A stretch of DNA of 64,000 nt from a bacterium ADurb.Bin236 (GTDB lineage Bacteria; UBP15; UBA6099), in the NCBI GenBank assembly GCA_002069885.1, contig MWCD01000009.1:17646-81645 (forward strand), written 5' to 3'. A program made the position numbers and the translations under genes. The notes under the pieces were generated by a model. The model made no database searches. It saw only the letters and a program-made list of their open reading frames with translations, and was not told where the DNA came from. Shown here one piece after another: positions 16,687 to 24,841 of this stretch. The first letter of the stretch is position 1. Each line of letters opens with the position of its first letter.

Positions 16687-19600
16687 TGAGAATAGGCCCC
16701 GCGGGGCGCATCGGACAATTTTTTATCAACTCGAAACTTACGCCCATCATAGTGGTCGTGATGATAGTCCTCGGCGTTCAGGCGATTATGAAGACGCCGC
16801 GCGAGGAGGAGCCGCAGATAACGGTTCCGTTTGCGGACGTGATAACGGCGATGCCGGGAGCGAGCGCGGCGGAGGTGGAGAAGCGCGTCGCCATGCCGTT
16901 GGAAAAGCTCATGTGGGAGATATCCGGCGTCGAGTACGTGTACTCGATGTCTCGTCCGGGGCTGAGCGTGGTCAGCGTCAGATTCTACGTCGGGGAGAAC
17001 GAGGAAGACAGCTTCGTGAAGCTGTACAACAAGGTGATGGGGAACCTCGACAAGATGCCGCCGGGCGCGTCGCAGCCGATGGTGAAGACGAAGTCGATAG
17101 ACGATGTGGCGGCGTTGACGCTGACGATGTGGAGCGAGAAGAGGGACTGGGGGGAACTGAGGCGTCTTGCGGGGCAGTTGGCCGACGAGATAAAGAAAGT
17201 GGAGAAGGTGTCCGAGATCGAGATAGCGGGAGGAAGGAAGCGGCAGATAAACGTGAGGCCGGACGTCGGCAAGATGGCGGCCAGAGGGGTGACGCTGACC
17301 GGGCTGGCCGGGGCGCTGCAGCAGGCGAGCGTCAAGCTTCCGGCAGGAACGTTTGATAGCGGCAACGCGGAAATAATAGTCGAGAGCGGCGAATTTCTAG
17401 ACAGCGCGGAGGCGGTCGGGGCGGTGGTCGTGGGGGCCGCCGCAGGAAGGCCGGTTTACGTTTCGGATGTGGCGGACATTGAGGACGGCGTTGACGAGGC
17501 GACGGACTACGTGTTGATGGGGGCGGGGCCGGCGGCGGCGCAGAAGGGCATCGCCATCGAATCCGGCGAGCCTGTCCCGGCGGTGACGATAGCGGTCTCC
17601 AAGCGGAAGGGCGCGGACGCCGCGCGGCTGGTTGGCGCGGTGATGGCGCGCGTCGAGGCTGTCAGAAGCGGCTTCATGCCGTCGGACGTGAATGTGACCG
17701 TCACGCGCAACTACGGCGCGACCGCGCACGAAAAAGTGAACGAGCTTATCAAGCATCTGGCCGGAGCGATAATAGCCGTCACCGTCGTGGTGCTGCTGTC
17801 CATGGGCTGGCGCGCCGCGCTCGTTATCATGCTTTCCGTTCCGATAACTTTCTCGCTGACTCTTTTCATCTATTACATGTACGGCTACACGCTCAACAGG
17901 ATAACTCTGTTCGCGTTGGTTTTCGTGACGGGGATAGTTATAGACGACTCGATAATAGTGGTGGAAAACATACACAGGCATTTCAAGATGAGGAAGCTGC
18001 CTCCGTTGCAGGCGGCGATAACGGCCGTCAACGAGGTGGGGAACCCGACGATACTTGCGACGCTGACGGTGATAGCGTCGGTGTTTCCGATGTATTTCGT
18101 GACGGGGCTGATGGGGCCGTACATGAGGCCGATGCCGGTGGGGGCGTCGCTGGCGATGACGATATCGCTGCTGGTGGCGTTCATAGCGGCTCCGTACTTG
18201 GCGTTCAGGTTGCTGAAACGGGAGGACGCTGGCGGGGAGGACGAATACGACGTCCGGCGGACGATGACGTTCAAGGCGTACGCGTCGATCATGGAGCCGA
18301 TGATAGAGAGCCCGAGGAAGAGGTGGATATTCATAGGGGCGGTGGGGGCGCTGCTGGCCGGGTCGGTTTCGCTGCTCGGTTTCAGGGCGGTTCAGGTGAA
18401 GATGTTGCCGTATGACAATAAGAGCGAGTTTCAGATAGTTCTGGACATGCCGGAAGGGGCGACGCTGGAAAGCTCGCTGGCGGCCGCCAAGGACGTTGCG
18501 GCGACGCTCGACAACCTGCCGGAGGCGACGGACTACCAGATATACGCGGGCCGGGGAGCGCCGATAAATTTCAACGGGCTGGTGAGGCAGTACTACATGA
18601 GGCGCGGCTCGAACGTGGCGGACATACAGGTGAACCTGCTGGACAAGCATGATAGGAAAGCGAGCAGCCACGACGTGGCGAAGCGGGCGCGGGGGCCGGC
18701 GGAGGCTGCGGCGGCCAAGCACGGCGCGAGGGTGAAAATCTCCGAGGTCCCGCCGGGGCCTCCTGTGATGGCGACTCTGGTGGCCGAGGTGTACGGCCCG
18801 GACGACGCGGGGCGCAGGGATTTGGCCGCGAGAGTATTGTCGGTTTTCGACGACACCGACGGAGTGGTGGACGCGGACGCGATGACGGAGGCGGACGCGC
18901 CAAAGCTGTCGTTCGACATAGACAAGAGGAAGGCGGCGCTCACCGGGGTGTCGCCCGCGCAGGCGGCGGAGACGATAGGAATGGCGGTCGGGGGCGCTGA
19001 TGTGGCGCTGGCGCACAGCCCGGACGACTACGAGCCGGCGATGGTGAACGTGAGGTTGAGGCCGGAGGAAAGGTCGGGAGCGGCGCGGCTGATGAGCCTC
19101 AAAGTCGCCTCCGCGTCCGGCGCGATGGTCCCTCTGTCCGAACTTGCCACGGCGCGCGACGGCGTCGAGGACAAAACGATTTTCAGGAAAAACCTCAAAC
19201 GGGTCGAATATGTGACGGGAGACGTGGCGGGCACATACGAAAGCCCGGTTTACGCAATGCTGGACATGGGCCGGAAGATATCGGCGCTTGAGATGCCGGA
19301 AGGCTACAGCGTGACGCAGCATTACTCGACGCAGCCGCCGTTCGAGAGCGATTTCGGGATAAAGTGGGACGGCGAATGGCAGATCACTTACGAAGTTTTC
19401 CGGGACTTGGGGATAGCTTTCGCGGCGGTCCTCTTGTTGATATACGTGTTGATAGTCGCGTGGTTCCAGTCGTTCATCAGGCCGATGGTGATGATGACGG
19501 CGATACCGCTGACGCTAATCGGGATACTGCCGGGGCACTGGGCGCTCGGAGCGTTTTTCACGGCGACGTCGATGATAGGATTCATAGCGCTCGCCGGAAT

Positions 19601-19940
19601 AATAGTAAGGAATTCCATACTGCTGATAGATTTCGCGAAGATGAGGACGGACGAAGGGATGCCGCTGAAGGAAGCTGTGCTGGAGAGCGGGGCGGTGAGG
19701 CTGCGCCCGATAGTCCTTACCGCCGGAACGGTGGTGGTGGGGGCGGTTCCGATATACCTCGACCCGATATTTCAGGGGCTGGCGGTGTCCCTGATGACAG
19801 GCGCGTTGGCTTCCACCGCGCTGGCCTTGGTTCTCGTTCCCCTGTTGTACTACATGATAGAAAGCGCGGGCGGGAAGCACAAAGCCGCGGATGCGTTCGA
19901 AGACACGCCCGCCCCGGACAAGGAGGATTCGCCGTCGTGA
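16683..19940 (+). CDS. RND-family efflux transporter, inner-membrane pump
   Basis: 1085 residues with the usual two-fold repeat: TM1, a periplasmic porter loop, TM2-7, a second loop, TM8-12. TM4 carries the paired aspartates of the proton relay (VIDDSIIVVENIHRHF, near residue 420), and LMGPYMRPMPVGAS lies in TM6. The N-terminus PAGRIGQFFINSKLTPIIVVVMIVLGV and AEVEKRVAMPLEK resemble the AcrB/CzcA-related pumps often annotated as acriflavin resistance proteins. Export from periplasm to outside through the TolC-like channel is expected; the substrate (organic compounds or metal ions) cannot be read from the sequence, although the following PII-like gene leans towards metals. Confidence 0.93.
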   Translation: MMRIGPAGRIGQFFINSKLTPIIVVVMIVLGVQAIMKTPREEEPQITVPFADVITAMPGASAAEVEKRVAMPLEKLMWEISGVEYVYSMSRPGLSVVSVRFYVGENEEDSFVKLYNKVMGNLDKMPPGASQPMVKTKSIDDVAALTLTMWSEKRDWGELRRLAGQLADEIKKVEKVSEIEIAGGRKRQINVRPDVGKMAARGVTLTGLAGALQQASVKLPAGTFDSGNAEIIVESGEFLDSAEAVGAVVVGAAAGRPVYVSDVADIEDGVDEATDYVLMGAGPAAAQKGIAIESGEPVPAVTIAVSKRKGADAARLVGAVMARVEAVRSGFMPSDVNVTVTRNYGATAHEKVNELIKHLAGAIIAVTVVVLLSMGWRAALVIMLSVPITFSLTLFIYYMYGYTLNRITLFALVFVTGIVIDDSIIVVENIHRHFKMRKLPPLQAAITAVNEVGNPTILATLTVIASVFPMYFVTGLMGPYMRPMPVGASLAMTISLLVAFIAAPYLAFRLLKREDAGGEDEYDVRRTMTFKAYASIMEPMIESPRKRWIFIGAVGALLAGSVSLLGFRAVQVKMLPYDNKSEFQIVLDMPEGATLESSLAAAKDVAATLDNLPEATDYQIYAGRGAPINFNGLVRQYYMRRGSNVADIQVNLLDKHDRKASSHDVAKRARGPAEAAAAKHGARVKISEVPPGPPVMATLVAEVYGPDDAGRRDLAARVLSVFDDTDGVVDADAMTEADAPKLSFDIDKRKAALTGVSPAQAAETIGMAVGGADVALAHSPDDYEPAMVNVRLRPEERSGAARLMSLKVASASGAMVPLSELATARDGVEDKTIFRKNLKRVEYVTGDVAGTYESPVYAMLDMGRKISALEMPEGYSVTQHYSTQPPFESDFGIKWDGEWQITYEVFRDLGIAFAAVLLLIYVLIVAWFQSFIRPMVMMTAIPLTLIGILPGHWALGAFFTATSMIGFIALAGIIVRNSILLIDFAKMRTDEGMPLKEAVLESGAVRLRPIVLTAGTVVVGAVPIYLDPIFQGLAVSLMTGALASTALALVLVPLLYYMIESAGGKHKAADAFEDTPAPDKEDSPS

Positions 19941-20227
19941 TTAAACAACTGACGATTATTTGCAGCTCCGAACTGTCGGAAGTGGTCGGAAAGGTTTTGA
20001 CCAAGTCGGGAGCGCCGGGCTTCGCCAGATTCGACGGAACAGGCACGAACATTCTGGAAAAATCATCGCTGTACAGAGACCTCACATGGCCGTCATGCGT
20101 GTACATCGTCCCGGCGGAGGAGGAGAAGTTGCGTTGGATAATAGACAAGCTTAAAGCGCACGCGGGGAAATGCTCCGCGGAGCCGTGCCTCAAAATGATT
20201 CTGACCCCGGTGGAGGAGTTTTATTAA
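19937..20227 (+). CDS. PII-like small protein of an RND operon
   Basis: 96 residues from the GTG at 19937, which overlaps the pump stop by four bases; AGGAGG at 19921-19926 supports this start. The opening IKQLTIICSSELSEVVGKVL and the later CVYIVPAEEEKLRWIIDKLKA give the beta-alpha-beta ferredoxin-like pattern of PII-superfamily proteins; between them a T-loop-like region (GFARFDGTGTNILEKSSLY) is present. C-terminal cysteines in CSAEPCLKMI could bind metal. PII-like proteins are known as last genes of metal-RND operons, so it probably senses a ligand and tunes the pump. DUF3240-like or CutA-like assignment is the alternative. Confidence 0.72.
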   Translation: MIKQLTIICSSELSEVVGKVLTKSGAPGFARFDGTGTNILEKSSLYRDLTWPSCVYIVPAEEEKLRWIIDKLKAHAGKCSAEPCLKMILTPVEEFY

Positions 20228-20260
20228 CCCGAATCCACCATTAGGATTCGGGATAAATGC

Positions 20261-20422
20261 GACAGTGGGGCTGTTGAAAAAGTCATATTCTTTCGGGCGC
20301 CACCCCCAAACTTGCTTTGGGGGTGTTGAATATGTATGTAAACATGCGCGAAAGTTTTAAATCTTATGCCTTCTCCAACACTCAAATCCATACTCTGTTG
20401 CTTTTTCAAAAGCCCCACTGTC
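20261..20422. mobile_element. MITE-like element with 22-bp terminal inverted repeats
   Basis: The ends at 20261-20282 (starting GACAGTGGGGCT) and 20401-20422 (ending AGCCCCACTGTC) are inverted copies matching at 21 of 22 bases. The 162-bp interior has no gene and carries a perfect 10-bp hairpin, CACCCCCAAA (20301-20310) with TTTGGGGGTG (20316-20325). No transposase is encoded. It begins 34 bases after the efflux operon and may also act as its terminator. No clear target-site duplication was found. Confidence 0.55.
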
Positions 20423-21051
20423 CCCTGTTTCCCCTATTTCCCTACGCTAATAACGCGCGCGCATTCTGCGCGCTTTGGAGCGCGGCAATTCATTGCCGCT
20501 TTGCTGTTCCGGGAATTCATTCCCTTCTCTTCTCCCCTCCCAGAAAACTTTCCCATTGTGCCTTCGTGACTCCGTGGTTCATATTCTTTTACTATTTATA
20601 CTTGTCTCCGCGTTGGCAGATAACATCCATCATTTCCGTCTTCCCCCCTAACCATGCCCCGCCACTCCACCACACACAACACAACAATCTATCCGCAATT
20701 GGCGCCCCGTTGCCAAATCGCCCTCTTTCGTTCATAATAACAACATAACCGATAAGCGAGTGAATGACGGAGTTTTCGTGCAAGATCATGGAAGACATGT
20801 GGTTCAAGCAAGCCGATCTTGAAAGAAGATTAAGAGACATAGGTGGTAACAAGAATGACTAGGTCAGCGGGAAAACAAATATGTGTCAATAGTCTCGGCC
20901 TGACCCCAATATCTGTCATGTGGCGCGATTGGCGCCGCACACGCTTTTTCGGAAGGAACTGGCAATCGCGCATTAGCATACGGCGGACAGTATGCAATAA
21001 CAACTTGCATGGAATTAATGTCATAATACTGTGAATAAGGACGTTTCATAT
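20423..21051. other. AT-rich, repeat-bearing intergenic region
   Basis: No credible gene. It contains one copy of a 58-bp direct repeat (20848-20905) and short GTCCCC/TATTTCCC words that recur at 21.8 and 22.2 kb. Frames here are broken, consistent with decayed mobile DNA. A GGCGCGATTGGCGCC-type dyad lies near 20922. Confidence 0.5.
20848..20905 (+). repeat. 58-bp direct repeat, copy 1
   Basis: Begins AACAAGAATGACTAGG and ends CTCGGCCTGACC. It matches 21711-21768 at 56 of 58 bases. The two copies bracket the orphan membrane-anchored gene at 21052-21519. Confidence 0.8.
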
Positions 21052-21519
21052 ATGAAAATGAAATCATTTATTCTGTTGCTCTTTTTTGCGATTACTTTGA
21101 TCATTATGTTGTGTTATTACGAAACACAAAAAAAACATAAACTTTTAGAAAAAAGACTGATAACATACCACAATATGATGATATCAGCGCTAAAGGATGA
21201 GCTTTCGCCAGACGAGTATGTCGTATTTGTTTCACATCTTTATAATACAGATATCAATGATATTGATCCGATCAAAGTTAAGAACGGCTTTGATAAGGTT
21301 GTCAATAAAAGCGCATTTGCCAATTCATACAAAAATATTGACACTGTTTTTGACAGAAATGATTTCGATATTGATATGAATAATAACACCGCAACAGTAG
21401 CAATACGCAACCTTTCAATAACAGAATTCTGGATATTTGATAATGGCAATTGGTATCTGGATTTATCCAAGTCAAAATTTGGCATAAAAGAACTGGAACC
21501 CATAGTAATAGGTAACTAG
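21052..21519 (+). CDS. Orphan membrane-anchored protein, unknown
   Basis: 155 residues from the ATG at 21052, 11 bases after an AAGGA ribosome site; the frame is also open from a GTG at 21031. One N-terminal membrane helix (SFILLLFFAITLIIMLCYY) is followed by an extracytoplasmic domain with no cysteines. The segment ITEFWIFDNGNWYLDLSK near the C-terminus looks like the last strands of an NTF2-like/lumazine-type cone fold, seen in many small lipoprotein-like anchors, but this is only a resemblance. Base composition is very AT-rich compared with the neighbours, and the gene lies between two copies of a direct repeat, suggesting acquisition by transfer. Confidence 0.55.
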   Translation: MKMKSFILLLFFAITLIIMLCYYETQKKHKLLEKRLITYHNMMISALKDELSPDEYVVFVSHLYNTDINDIDPIKVKNGFDKVVNKSAFANSYKNIDTVFDRNDFDIDMNNNTATVAIRNLSITEFWIFDNGNWYLDLSKSKFGIKELEPIVIGN

Positions 21520-21710
21520 ATGTGAGAATCTGTGGTGAATCTAGAAATCTAATCTGGAAAACTAGGGACAGTCACCTATTAAGAAGATTGTTAGAGGTGA
21601 AAGGCGCGGTTGCCGGGTGGGGAGCGGAGTGCAAGGCCGAGCGGGCGGGCGCAGACGAGAATAATGACAGAATAAGCCGATGTTGAAAGAGACTAATAGG
21701 CGTTGGGGGC

Positions 21711-21768
21711 AACAAGAATGACTAGGGCAGCGGGAAAGCAAATATGTGTCAATAGTCTCGGCCTGACC
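21711..21768 (+). repeat. 58-bp direct repeat, copy 2
   Basis: Matches 20848-20905 at 56 of 58 bases. The 15-25 bases upstream of each copy are also similar but with gaps, so the full element was longer and has decayed. Confidence 0.8.
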
Positions 21769-21780
21769 TCAGTTCCCCTC

Positions 21781-21820
21781 GGAAACACAACGCTATAAAT
21801 GCGACAGTCCCTAATTTCCC
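21781..21820 (+). repeat. 40-bp dispersed repeat, copy 1
   Basis: Contains ACACAACG, ATAAATGCGACAGTCCC and ATTTCCC. It agrees with 22152-22191 at 35 of 40 positions. A shorter version (ATAAATGCGACAGTGGGG) abuts the MITE-like element at 20254. Confidence 0.7.
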
Positions 21821-21867
21821 ATGACCTATTTCCATTATGGGTTGCCATATCGGATTATGCGCCATTC

Positions 21868-21888
21868 GGGCGACCCAACGGGTCGCCC
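21868..21888. repeat. REP-like hairpin
   Basis: Perfect 9-bp arms GGGCGACCC and GGGTCGCCC around a three-base loop. This word is a widespread type of extragenic palindrome. Confidence 0.55.
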
Positions 21889-22151
21889 CTACGGGCTGCC
21901 TACCGCGTTTATACGAAGAATTAAATGAAACTTCCCATTAGCCACTTTATAAAACAGTATCATGCACAAAGGAAAAGCTTTGTGCATGGCACACATTTAA
22001 GTGGGTGGAATCATCTAATAATATGTATATTCTCACGTGTCGTTTCTGATCCGGGCGGTTCGTGAATCACCTGCTGGTGTTGCCAATTGCGAAAAACGGG
22101 GACTGGCAACGCGCATCCCAGCGATGCCTGTACCCGCTTTTCGCCGTCACG

Positions 22152-22191
22152 GGGAACACAACGCCATAAATGCGATAGTCCCCTATTTCCC
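22152..22191 (+). repeat. 40-bp dispersed repeat, copy 2
   Basis: Counterpart of 21781-21820; here ATAAATGCGATAGTCCCC is followed by two tandem CTATTTC words. It ends about 115 bases before the next gene. Confidence 0.7.
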
Positions 22192-22307
22192 CTATTTCTC
22201 AATTTCCAATTACCCAATCGGAAAAATATTGTTTCCTTAACTCGTCTCAACACGTATAATAAAATTAAGCTATCAAGAATAGGACTGAGAAGCATATCGA
22301 GAGATAC

Positions 22308-22931
22308 ATGACGAAGAAGAAACATCACAACTTGACATATGTCATAATGGGTGTAGCAATCGGTGTTGTTTTGACTTTGACTTTTGGGTTGTTCAGCAAA
22401 TCGTTAATCGAGAAGAAAAATATCGAAATGATTCAGAAGGAAATGATAAACCTGAAAAAAAAGGCCGAATACTGCGAACGAGTTATTATTGGAAAGGAAA
22501 TGGCAACTTTCACGATGGACGAGTTTCAAAGAATTTATATTGATGAATGTTTCCTCGGCGCTGCATGCGGAAACAATCAGATGAATGAAAAAATATTTAT
22601 TGATTCAAAAAAAGCAAATGAATTCTCTTTAAATAATAGTATTGAAAATGTCGAAATCGAACCGTCACATTTATCAAACGATGTAGCGGTTATCATAGCG
22701 TTTTACAAAAACAAAGGCGGCCAAATCAGCGCAAGAAATAATTATTTGTGGGTAAAGACAGGGGAAGTCTGGCGATATACAGGAATAAGTTTCAACACGT
22801 ATGTCGATACAGAACTGCTTACGGCCTTAGCGCTATCAAATCGCAATGAAATGTGTCAGGAAGAGGAAAGCGACATTTCTATCGGCGCAAACATTTCGAA
22901 ATATTATTCTCAAATCATCAATTCCCGTTGA
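22308..22931 (+). CDS. Second orphan membrane-anchored protein, unknown
   Basis: 207 residues. An N-terminal helix (YVIMGVAIGVVLTLTFGLF) is followed by a charged coiled-coil-like stretch (EKKNIEMIQKEMINLKKKAEYCERV) and an extracytoplasmic domain. The motif KTGEVWRYTGISF near residue 155 parallels DNGNWYLDLS of the protein at 21052-21519, so both may share an NTF2-like domain. Three cysteines are present (EYCER, DECFLGAACG). The gene is AT-rich and isolated in the repeat-rich section. No enzyme motif is visible, and I propose no function. Confidence 0.6.
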   Translation: MTKKKHHNLTYVIMGVAIGVVLTLTFGLFSKSLIEKKNIEMIQKEMINLKKKAEYCERVIIGKEMATFTMDEFQRIYIDECFLGAACGNNQMNEKIFIDSKKANEFSLNNSIENVEIEPSHLSNDVAVIIAFYKNKGGQISARNNYLWVKTGEVWRYTGISFNTYVDTELLTALALSNRNEMCQEEESDISIGANISKYYSQIINSR

Positions 22932-23126
22932 CAAATAAACGTCTCCAGATTTGACAATTCTTCTTATTGAAGTTGAAAATGCCTTTAGGGAAAGAAAGTA
23001 TTCTATGGAAACGGTATAAGCATTGCCGATTCTAGGGCAAAAGAGGGGATTTCGGGTTGGGCGCGGGAACAAAGCGGGGGGCGCGCGTGTTATGAGTTTA
23101 TCGTTATGTGAAGGTGGTGATGGGTC

Positions 23127-23339
23127 ATGACGGTGGAAAGATATCTGAGGTTGATAGCCGGGGCGGTGGTGATGGCGTCGGTGGCGCTCGCGTGGCTGGC
23201 AAGCCCGCTGTGGCTGATACTGACCGCGTTCGTGGGGGTTAATCTGTTGCAGTCAGCGTTCACGAACTGGTGTCCGATGATGACGATATTGAGGCTTGCG
23301 GGCGCGCAGGAATGCGGCGTAAAAATAAAAGTCGAATAG
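23127..23339 (+). CDS. DUF2892 (YgaP-type) membrane protein
   Basis: 70 residues with two hydrophobic helices (IAGAVVMASVALAWL and LWLILTAFVGVNLLQSAF) followed by TNWCPMMTILRLAG, the hallmark of DUF2892 proteins and of the membrane part of YgaP. In some relatives this segment is fused to a rhodanese domain; here it stands alone. AAGGTGG precedes the ATG. Tpx follows 15 bases later, so the two probably form one unit with ferritin, pointing to redox or sulfur stress, though the protein's role is unknown. Confidence 0.85.
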   Translation: MTVERYLRLIAGAVVMASVALAWLASPLWLILTAFVGVNLLQSAFTNWCPMMTILRLAGAQECGVKIKVE

Positions 23340-23354
23340 AAGGAGGAAAAGAGG

Positions 23355-23867
23355 ATGGACAGACCGGGAGCGGTAACGATGAGAGGGGCTCCGTTGACGT
23401 TGACGGGGAACGAGTTGAAGGAGGGCGACGCGGCTCCTGATTTCACGGCGTTGGACAACGGGCTGGCTGCGGCGTCTCTGGCTGATTTCAAGGGGAAGAC
23501 GCTGATAATAGCGAGCGTGCCGTCGCTGGACACGCCTGTGTGCGAGATAGAGACGAAGAAGTTCAATCAGGAGGCGGGGGCGCTCGGGGACGGCGTGCGG
23601 GTGTTGACGATAAGCATGGACTTGCCGTTCGCGCAGAAGAGGTGGTGCGCGGCGGAGGGCGTGACGAACCTGACCACGCTGTCGGACCACCGGGACGCGT
23701 CTTTCGGGACGGCGTACGGCGTGTTGATAAAGGAGCTGAGGTTGCTGGCGCGGGCGGTGTTCGTGGTCGGCAAGGACGGCATAGTCAAACACGCGCAGAT
23801 AGTGAAAGAGATAGGGCACGAGCCGGATTACGAGGCGGCGCTGGCGGCTGCGAAAGCCGCGTTGTGA
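23355..23867 (+). CDS. tpx: Thiol peroxidase (2-Cys peroxiredoxin)
   Basis: 170 residues, normal for Tpx. It reduces hydrogen peroxide and organic hydroperoxides using thioredoxin. The peroxidatic Cys63 lies in PSLDTPVCEIETKKFN with its partner Thr60, and the resolving Cys98 in KRWCAAEG, giving the 35-residue spacing typical of Tpx. GREL-type residues are replaced by IKELRLLARAVFVV. A strong AGGAGG ribosome site precedes the ATG. Ferritin starts 38 bases downstream, a sensible pairing against peroxide and iron stress. Confidence 0.95.
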   Translation: MDRPGAVTMRGAPLTLTGNELKEGDAAPDFTALDNGLAAASLADFKGKTLIIASVPSLDTPVCEIETKKFNQEAGALGDGVRVLTISMDLPFAQKRWCAAEGVTNLTTLSDHRDASFGTAYGVLIKELRLLARAVFVVGKDGIVKHAQIVKEIGHEPDYEAALAAAKAAL

Positions 23868-23905
23868 CACGGAACGGATGAACTGAAAATCTGGAGGAAT
23901 CAATC

Positions 23906-24421
23906 ATGCTTAGCGATAGAATGGCGAAAGCTCTAAATGAGCAGGTGAACGCGGAATTGTATTCGGGATATATTTATCTTGCGATGGCGGCGTATCTGGA
24001 GTCGGCGGATCTTCCGGGCGCGGCGCACTGGATGCGCATGCAACAGAAAGAGGAAGATATACACGCGATGAAGATATTCGACTACATCGTGGCGAAGGGG
24101 AACCGGGCGGAGATGAAGGCGATAGAGGCTCCGCCGTTCGAGTGGGAATCGCCGCTGGCGGCGTTCGAGGCGGCGTACGCGCATGAAGTGAAAGTGACCG
24201 GGTTGATAAACGGGCTGGTAAACTTGGCGATAGAGGAAAAGGATCACGCGACGAACGCGTTTTTGCAGTGGTTTGTCACCGAGCAGGTGGAAGAGGAAGA
24301 GTCGACGCAGAACGTGGCAAGGCAGTTCAGGCTGTTGGGGAACGCGGGAGGCGGAGGGCTGTTCATGCTGGACAAGGAGCTGGGGACGAGGCCGGCTCCG
24401 GCGCCGCCGGTGGCGGAATAA
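23906..24421 (+). CDS. ftnA: Bacterial non-heme ferritin
   Basis: 171 residues, a four-helix bundle. Ferritin oxidises Fe(II) and stores it as a mineral in a 24-subunit shell. The ferroxidase-centre ligands fall at exactly the positions known in E. coli FtnA: E17, E50, H53, E94 and Q127. A Gly- and Pro-rich tail ([11 protein letters not shown]) extends the C-terminus. CTGGAGGAA precedes the ATG. It likely shares a transcript with tpx; a hairpin at 24459-24489 ends the unit. Confidence 0.95.
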   Translation: MLSDRMAKALNEQVNAELYSGYIYLAMAAYLESADLPGAAHWMRMQQKEEDIHAMKIFDYIVAKGNRAEMKAIEAPPFEWESPLAAFEAAYAHEVKVTGLINGLVNLAIEEKDHATNAFLQWFVTEQVEEEESTQNVARQFRLLGNAGGGGLFMLDKELGTRPAPAPPVAE

Positions 24422-24458
24422 CGCGGGGCCGCCGGCCGCGCTGTTTGTTGGAAATCAA

Positions 24459-24489
24459 ACCCGCTCCTGTTTTCACATAGGGAGCGGGT
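24459..24489 (+). terminator. Terminator-like hairpin after ferritin
   Basis: Perfect 9-bp arms ACCCGCTCC and GGAGCGGGT with a 13-base loop, followed by ATAATTTTATT. The T tract is interrupted; the same bases contain a TATAAT that could start the next gene. Confidence 0.6.
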
Positions 24490-24537
24490 ATAATTTTATT
24501 AGTTAAAAACCGCAATAGAGGAAGGGGGCGGACCGGC

Positions 24538-24768
24538 ATGAAAAAATTCGAGCATAGAATAACCAAACATCTGGCCGGCGAGTTCGACAGTCTGGTTTAT
24601 TTCTGCACGGAGAGCGGCGAGTGCAAGCTGAAGGATGTTCCGGCAGACGAGTCGGAAGCGCTTGAGCGCGTGCTGAACGAGTACGGGGCGCAGGGGTGGG
24701 AGCTTGTGAACGTGGCGTTCGGCAGGGACGGGCTTGTGGCGTTCTGGAAACGCGAGACCGCCGGGTGA
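24538..24768 (+). CDS. DUF4177 small protein
   Basis: 76 residues. LNEYGAQGWELVNVAF followed by LVAFWKR is the signature of DUF4177, small soluble proteins of unknown function that occur alone or duplicated in many bacteria. A GAGGAAGGGGG run provides the ribosome site. A TATAAT at 24488-24493 is a plausible -10. Nothing in the context indicates a role. Confidence 0.75.
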   Translation: MKKFEHRITKHLAGEFDSLVYFCTESGECKLKDVPADESEALERVLNEYGAQGWELVNVAFGRDGLVAFWKRETAG

Positions 24769-24841
24769 TTAACTTCGATTTCAGAGCGCATTGGTAAAAA
24801 GCGCGGGCTAAGGCGCGTAAGGTCAGGCGGGGAACTGATAA

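Larger units (their letters stand above)
21520..22307. other. Repeat-rich intergenic region
   Basis: About 790 bases with no credible gene. It holds the second 58-bp repeat copy, two copies of a 40-bp repeat, the hairpin GGGCGACCC/GGGTCGCCC (21868-21888) and the perfect hairpin CATGCACAAAG/CTTTGTGCATG (21961-21988). A TAGGGACAGTC word at 21565 is the inverse of the GACAGTCCCTA words at 21802. Confidence 0.55.

Noticed and set aside
17397..19322. 641-codon open frame opposite the RND pump gene
   Set aside because: It is antisense to a gene with clear RND motifs; the His/Arg-rich composition is what GC-rich DNA gives in the wrong frame.
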